Shown piece by piece: positions 6,710-9,950 of a stretch of DNA of 9,950 bases. A program made the translations under genes and the position numbers. How positions within the stretch are numbered: position 1 is the first letter of the stretch; every line of letters begins with the position of its first letter. This DNA is from SLRI01 sp964460465 (GTDB taxonomy: Bacteria; Pseudomonadota; Alphaproteobacteria; Geminicoccales; Geminicoccaceae), in NCBI GenBank assembly GCA_964460465.1, contig CAYWSB010000179.1, positions 1-9,950 of the forward strand. Direction: 5' to 3'. A model generated the notes under the pieces. That model worked only from the letters and a program-made list of their open reading frames with translations, was not told where the DNA came from and made no database searches.

Positions 6710-8325
6710 TAGACCGCGAGCGGCTCGGGCGCCTTGCGGCTGCGCTTGGTGATCAGCTTGTTGAGCGCCGCCACATAGGCCTGGGCGGAGGCCACCATGG
6801 TGTCGGTGTCGGCCCCCTGGCCGGTCGAGGTCCGCCCGTCCTCCTCCAGCCGAACCGTCACGATCGCCTGGGCGTCCGTCCCCTCGGTGACCGCGTGGAT
6901 CTGGAACAGCGGCAGCTCCGCCTCGTGCGGGTAGAGCGTCCGGATCGCCCGGAAGATGGCGTCGACCGGGCCGTCGCCGGTCGCCGTGGCGGTCCGCTCG
7001 ACGCCGTCGATGGCGAGCGTCAGCTCGGCCCGCGGGGTGACGTGGCTGCCGCAGTGCAGGTCGAGCCTGACGACGCGGATCGCCTGGCCGGCGGTCGCGA
7101 TCTCGCTGTCGACGAGCGCCACCAGGTCCTCGTCGAAAATCTCCTTCTTCTTGTCGGCCAGCGCCTTGAAGCGGACGAAGGCGTCCTCGAGCGCATTGTC
7201 GCCGAGCTCGTAGCCCAGCTCCTTCAGCTTGGTCTTGAAGGCGTGCCGGCCGGAATGCTTGCCCATCACCAGGTTGGACTTGACCAGCCCGATATCCTCC
7301 GGGCGCATGATCTCGTAGGTCTGGGCGTTCTTGAGCATCCCGTCCTGGTGGATGCCGCTCTCGTGCGCGAAGGCGTTCGCACCCACGATCGCCTTGTTGG
7401 GCTGGACGTTGAAGCCGGTGATCGCCGAGACCAGCCGCGAGGCCGCCATGATCCTGGTGGTGTCGATCCGGCTCGCGTAGGGCAGCTGGTCGTGGCGGGT
7501 CTTGACCGCCATGACCACCTCCTCGAGCGCGCAGTTGCCGGCCCGCTCGCCGATGCCGTTGATCGTGCACTCGATCTGCCGGGCCCCGGCCTGCACCGCG
7601 CGCAGGCTGTTGGCGACCGCGAGGCCGAGGTCGTTGTGGCAGTGCACCGAGAGCACCGCCTTGTCGATGTTCGGCACGCTGCCCCTGATCTTCCCGATCA
7701 GGTCGGCGAACTCCTCGGGATAGGCGTAGCCGACCGTGTCCGGGATGTTGATCGTCGTGGCCCCGCAGGCGATCGCCGTCTCGATGCAGCGGAAGAGGAA
7801 GTCGTGCTCGGTGCGCGAGGCGTCCATCGCACTCCACTCGACGTCGTCGGTGTAGGAGCGGGCACGGCGGACGCTCTGGATCACCCGCTCGTGCACCTGC
7901 TCCTGGTCGAGCTGGAGCTGGAACTGGCGGTGCAGGGGCGAGGTGCCGATGAAGGTGTGGATGCGGCCGCGCCTGGCCGGCTTGATCGCCTCGGCACAGC
8001 GGTCGATGTCGCCCATGGCGGCCCTTGCCAGGCCGCAGACGACGCTCTCCCTGATCCGCTCGGCGATCCGCTGGACCGCGTCGAAGTCGCCCTCGGACGC
8101 GATCGGGAAGCCCGCCTCGATGATGTCGACGCCCATCTGCTCGAGCAGCTCGGCGACCTGGATCTTCTCCGGGGTCGACATCGAGCAGCCGGGCGACTGC
8201 TCGCCGTCCCGGAGCGTGGTGTCGAAGATGATGATGCGGTCGCCGCCGGCGGCCTCGGTCAGGACGGCTCGGTCGGCCGCAGGCGTGGCGCTGGCGGCCG
8301 CGACGGGCGTGATGGTGCTGGTCAT
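6709..8325 (-). CDS. leuA: 2-isopropylmalate synthase (LeuA)
   Basis: LeuA condenses acetyl-CoA with 2-oxoisovalerate to give 2-isopropylmalate, the committed step of leucine synthesis, and is normally inhibited by leucine. The 538-residue product has a poorly conserved Ala-rich leader of about 28 residues. The DRE-TIM metallolyase barrel follows, with FDTTLRDGEQSPG (34-46), the metal ligands H228 and H230 in SVHCHNDLG, and NGIGERAGN (256-264). A linker with GKHSGRHAF (355-363) leads to the C-terminal LeuA regulatory domain with GDGPVDAIFRAI (450-461) and GQGADTDTMVASAQAY (502-517). The frame is open to 8514. ATG 8325 is preferred because family similarity begins after it and AGAGAG precedes it by about 8 nt. 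ATG 8364, with AGGGGA close by, is an alternative start. The gene is transcribed away from ahcY and towards mreB. Confidence 0.97.
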   Translation of the reverse strand: MTSTITPVAAASATPAADRAVLTEAAGGDRIIIFDTTLRDGEQSPGCSMSTPEKIQVAELLEQMGVDIIEAGFPIASEGDFDAVQRIAERIRESVVCGLARAAMGDIDRCAEAIKPARRGRIHTFIGTSPLHRQFQLQLDQEQVHERVIQSVRRARSYTDDVEWSAMDASRTEHDFLFRCIETAIACGATTINIPDTVGYAYPEEFADLIGKIRGSVPNIDKAVLSVHCHNDLGLAVANSLRAVQAGARQIECTINGIGERAGNCALEEVVMAVKTRHDQLPYASRIDTTRIMAASRLVSAITGFNVQPNKAIVGANAFAHESGIHQDGMLKNAQTYEIMRPEDIGLVKSNLVMGKHSGRHAFKTKLKELGYELGDNALEDAFVRFKALADKKKEIFDEDLVALVDSEIATAGQAIRVVRLDLHCGSHVTPRAELTLAIDGVERTATATGDGPVDAIFRAIRTLYPHEAELPLFQIHAVTEGTDAQAIVTVRLEEDGRTSTGQGADTDTMVASAQAYVAALNKLITKRSRKAPEPLAV

Positions 8326-8368
8326 GGATTGGCTCTCTGGCTGGCAGGTGGTCGGGCTCGGCATGCGT

Positions 8369-8426
8369 CCCCTGAGCGAGCGCCAGCGTGGGCGCAGAGG
8401 CTCAGGGGCGGCTAAGTCGAAGCCGC
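8369..8426 (-). promoter_or_regulatory. Tandem hairpins in the leuA leader (possible attenuator)
   Basis: Two stem-loops abut on the minus strand. The first pairs GCGGCT (8426-8421) with AGCCGC (8413-8408) around a 7-nt loop. The second pairs CCCCTGAGC (8408-8400) with GCTCAGGGG (8377-8369), and inside it GCGCC/GGCGC (8395-8391 and 8384-8380) closes a 6-nt loop. The stop codon of a leucine-rich small frame lies in the first arm of the second hairpin. There is no U-tract after the second hairpin, so a classic terminator is not shown. The second arm contains AGGGG just before the alternative leuA ATG at 8364. Confidence 0.3.
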
Positions 8427-8533
8427 AGCCACGCCGGAAGGGCCGAGCCGGGACGCCGGACGTGGCGGCGAGCGCGCGCGGCCGCAGCGGCTGCCGCCGC
8501 CGGAACCGTCGCATCGATCGGGTGCACGTCCAT
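8402..8533 (-). CDS. Possible leucine-rich leader peptide upstream of leuA
   Basis: A 43-codon frame begins at ATG 8533 (preceded by GGCGAGCGAG) and ends with TGA at 8404-8402, 76 bp before the leuA ATG and in a different frame. Its last 13 residues are ALPAWLRLRLSRP, with four leucine codons (CTT, CTG, CTT, CTT). Three of these touch a hairpin and the stop codon lies in the next one, which is the arrangement expected for leucine attenuation. Against it, the middle is an eight-alanine run followed by Arg-rich sequence typical of GC-rich non-coding DNA, and the same frame is open without stops as far back as 8923. A leader is usually shorter and denser in control codons. This is a hypothesis, not a firm gene. 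Confidence 0.22.
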   Translation of the reverse strand: MDVHPIDATVPAAAAAAAARARRHVRRPGSALPAWLRLRLSRP

Positions 8534-8601
8534 CTCGCTCGCCGGTTTCTGGTCGGTGCGACGCCGTGCCCGGCACGACGTTACCTCACCACTGGACGCT
8601 C

Positions 8602-8631
8602 GATATGCCGCGAAGACGATGCCATTGTAAA
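8602..8631 (-). promoter_or_regulatory. Candidate leuA promoter
   Basis: On the minus strand TTTACA (8631-8626, 5/6 to the -35 consensus) and CATATC (8607-8602, 3/6 to -10) are separated by 18 bp, in a locally less GC-rich stretch. The predicted RNA start near 8595 would give a leader of about 270 nt before leuA, covering the leucine-rich small frame and the tandem hairpins. The -35 match is good and the -10 is weak. Confidence 0.35.
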
Positions 8632-8648
8632 GCGGCTTGATGCCCGGT

Positions 8649-8686
8649 GGCTGCCGCAGCCTGCCGCAGGGCAGGCTGCGGCAGCC
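8649..8686. repeat. 38-bp near-perfect palindrome between leuA and ahcY
   Basis: Two perfectly complementary 17-base arms (8649-8665 and 8670-8686) flank a 4-base loop GCAG. Each arm is built from repeated CTGCCGCAG-like units. It lies in the divergent spacer between the candidate leuA promoter (8602-8631) and the candidate ahcY promoter (8694-8721). No T-run follows on either side. It may be an operator for a dimeric regulator, a bidirectional insulator or terminator, or a member of a dispersed palindromic repeat family. Confidence 0.75.
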
Positions 8687-8693
8687 GTCGACC

Positions 8694-8721
8694 TTGCATC
8701 TCCTCCCCGCCGCCTTATGAA
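8694..8721 (+). promoter_or_regulatory. Candidate ahcY promoter
   Basis: TTGCAT (8694-8699) and TATGAA (8716-8721) are 16 bp apart, about 3/6 and 4/6 to sigma-70 boxes. This is one of the few AT-containing spots in the spacer on the plus strand. The implied leader is about 210 nt. It starts 8 bp after the large palindrome. Weak support from sequence alone. Confidence 0.28.
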
Positions 8722-8749
8722 CGGCCGGGCGACCACCTTCCCTGGTGGC

Positions 8750-8773
8750 GGCGATGCTGACGGCGATGCTGAC
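8750..8773. repeat. Two tandem 12-bp direct repeats
   Basis: GGCGATGCTGAC occurs twice back to back (8750-8761 and 8762-8773). It lies in the predicted ahcY leader region. It could come from a small duplication or be a paired binding site. Nothing else supports a function. Confidence 0.6.
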
Positions 8774-8797
8774 GGCCGGCCGCGCCCGAGCGTCTTC

Positions 8798-8910
8798 GCG
8801 TGGCCGGCGCGCCACGCCGCGCAGGCGGCCCGGCAGCTCGGACGCCGCACGGACGCACTGGCTATCGACCGGCCCGAACCCCACTTTCGGCCCCGTGGAA
8901 CCAGCGGGGC
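8798..8910 (+). promoter_or_regulatory. Hairpin-rich 5' leader of ahcY
   Basis: Three stem-loops can be drawn upstream of ahcY: GCGTGGC/GCCACGC (8798-8817, 6-nt loop), CCGAA/TTCGG (8874-8890, 7-nt loop) and GCCCCG/CGGGGC (8890-8910). The third has an inner TGG/CCA helix and one bulged G. The last two abut and end 30 nt before the ahcY ATG. I looked for the conserved GAGGAGCGCUGC-type core of the known S-adenosylhomocysteine (SAH) riboswitch and did not see it. A regulatory RNA is possible but unproven. Confidence 0.25.
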
Positions 8911-8940
8911 ACGCGCACCGCAAACCGAGAAAGACCGAGC

Positions 8941-9950
8941 ATGAGTGAGTTCACCGACTACAAGGTCGCCGATATCGGCCTGGCCGGCTGGGGCCATCGC
9001 GAGATCGCCATCGCCGAGAAGGAGATGCCGGGCCTGATGGCGCTGCGCGAGGAGTTCGGCGAGCGCCAGCCCCTGAAGGGCGCCAGGGTGGCCGGCTGCC
9101 TGCACATGACCATTCAGACCGCGGTGCTGATCCAGACCCTCACCCACCTGGGTGCGACCGTGCGCTGGTCGTCCTGCAACATCTTCTCGACCCAGGACCA
9201 CGCCGCGGCGGCGATCGCCGATTCGGGTGTCCCGGTGTTCGCCTGGAAGGGCGAGACCGAGGAGGAGTACGACTGGTGCATCGAGCAGACCATCCAGGGG
9301 CCGGACGGCTGGACCCCGAACATGATCCTGGATGACGGCGGCGACCTCACCCTGGTCATGCACCAGAAGTACCCGGAGCTCATGGCCCAGGTGAGGGGCA
9401 TCTCCGAGGAGACCACCACGGGCGTGCTGCGGCTCTACGAGATGGCCAAGAAGGGCAAGCTGCTCTGTCCCGCCATCAACGTCAACGACAGCGTCACCAA
9501 GTCCAAGTTCGACAACAAGTACGGCTGCCGCGAGAGCCTGGTCGACGGCATCCGCCGCGCCACGGACGTGATGATGGCCGGCAAGGTCGCCGTGGTCGCC
9601 GGCTTCGGCGATGTCGGCAAGGGCTCGGCCGAGAGCCTGCGCCACGCCGGGGCCAGGGTCATGGTCACCGAGATCGACCCGATCTGCGCGCTCCAGGCCG
9701 CCATGGAGGGCTTCGAGGTCGTCACCATGGAGGACGCCGCGACCCGCGCCGACATCTTCGTGACCGCGACCGGCAACAAGGACATCATCACCCTCGACCA
9801 CATGCGGGCGATGAAGGACGGTGCGATCGTCTGCAACATCGGCCACTTCGACAACGAGATCCGTGTCGCCGACCTCAAGAACTTCAAGTGGACCGAGGTC
9901 AAGCCGCAGGTCGACCAGATCGAGTTCCCCGACGGCAAGCAGATCATCCT
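8941..9950 (+). CDS. ahcY: S-adenosylhomocysteine hydrolase, first 336 codons (runs off right edge)
   Basis: AhcY (adenosylhomocysteinase) reversibly splits S-adenosylhomocysteine into adenosine and homocysteine with bound NAD, clearing the by-product of SAM-dependent methylation in the cytoplasm. The frame is open from ATG 8941 to the window end, with 336 full codons. Family landmarks are HMTIQTAVLIQTL (55-67), substrate-region aspartates in DDGGD (131-135), GISEETTTG (153-161), NDSVTKSKFDNKYGCRESL (182-200, containing the conserved Lys187, Asp191 and Cys196), the Rossmann NAD loop GFGDVGKGSA (221-230) and NIGHFDNEI (299-307). It lacks the roughly 40-residue insertion that many bacterial homologues carry after DGGD, so it is the compact type of about 430 residues, implying roughly 100 residues beyond the edge. 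The start fits the family N-terminus; GAGAAAG upstream is a modest ribosome site. It diverges from leuA across a 615-bp spacer. Confidence 0.98.
   Translation, partial: MSEFTDYKVADIGLAGWGHREIAIAEKEMPGLMALREEFGERQPLKGARVAGCLHMTIQTAVLIQTLTHLGATVRWSSCNIFSTQDHAAAAIADSGVPVFAWKGETEEEYDWCIEQTIQGPDGWTPNMILDDGGDLTLVMHQKYPELMAQVRGISEETTTGVLRLYEMAKKGKLLCPAINVNDSVTKSKFDNKYGCRESLVDGIRRATDVMMAGKVAVVAGFGDVGKGSAESLRHAGARVMVTEIDPICALQAAMEGFEVVTMEDAATRADIFVTATGNKDIITLDHMRAMKDGAIVCNIGHFDNEIRVADLKNFKWTEVKPQVDQIEFPDGKQII

Noticed and set aside
6607..8415. 602-codon plus-strand open frame opposite leuA
   Set aside because: Same antisense shadow effect; the composition is low-complexity and leuA on the minus strand is unmistakable.
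8402..8923. 173-codon minus-strand frame spanning most of the leuA-ahcY spacer
   Set aside because: It passes through the palindrome and tandem repeat, is Arg/Ala-rich, and has no recognisable domain. Long stop-free frames are expected by chance at this GC. Only its last part is considered, as a possible leader peptide.
8687..8940. SAH riboswitch upstream of ahcY
   Set aside because: I looked for the conserved core of the known family and did not find it, so I do not call it.
8581..9947. Minus-strand frames of 421 and 170 codons opposite ahcY
   Set aside because: They are antisense shadows of ahcY, whose conserved motifs are all on the plus strand.

Overview
The window reads as chromosomal DNA from a high-GC alphaproteobacterium. 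I counted about 70-72% GC in two 60-base samples of rodA. The gene content and order (leuA, then mreB-mreC-mreD-mrdA-mrdB on one strand) suggest a member of the Rhodospirillales or a relative. That placement rests on gene order and protein style, not on a database search.

From the right, ahcY (S-adenosylhomocysteine hydrolase) runs off the right edge on the plus strand. A 615-bp divergent intergenic region separates it from leuA (2-isopropylmalate synthase) on the minus strand. This region holds a 38-bp near-perfect palindrome between two candidate promoters. It also holds a possible leucine-rich leader ORF with tandem hairpins in front of leuA, and tandem hairpins in front of ahcY. leuA ends inside a 20-bp perfect palindrome. 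A 250-bp gap with an unusually AT-rich patch then precedes the cell-shape operon.

The centre of the window is the complete elongasome operon on the minus strand: mreB (5418-6458), mreC (4338-5270), mreD (3734-4285), mrdA/PBP2 (1915-3753) and mrdB/rodA (701-1846). MreB filaments, MreC and MreD on the membrane, the transpeptidase PBP2 and the glycosyltransferase RodA form the machine that inserts peptidoglycan along the side wall of rod-shaped cells. All five proteins are full length with their key motifs intact. mreD and mrdA overlap by 20 bp, while mreB and mreC are separated by 147 bp of hairpin-forming sequence.

Beyond a strong palindrome after rodA, the left edge holds the 5' part of a leucine-rich-repeat (LRR) protein gene on the minus strand. 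Its first 360 bases are about 59% GC by my count, clearly lower than the operon, so it looks like an accessory gene beside a core cluster.

No tRNA, rRNA, CRISPR array, insertion sequence or prophage gene is visible. I did not find a convincing undescribed multi-gene system. The observations most worth checking are the leuA/ahcY intergenic region (possible leucine attenuator, central palindrome, ahcY leader hairpins) and the truncated LRR gene, whose remaining domains lie outside the window.
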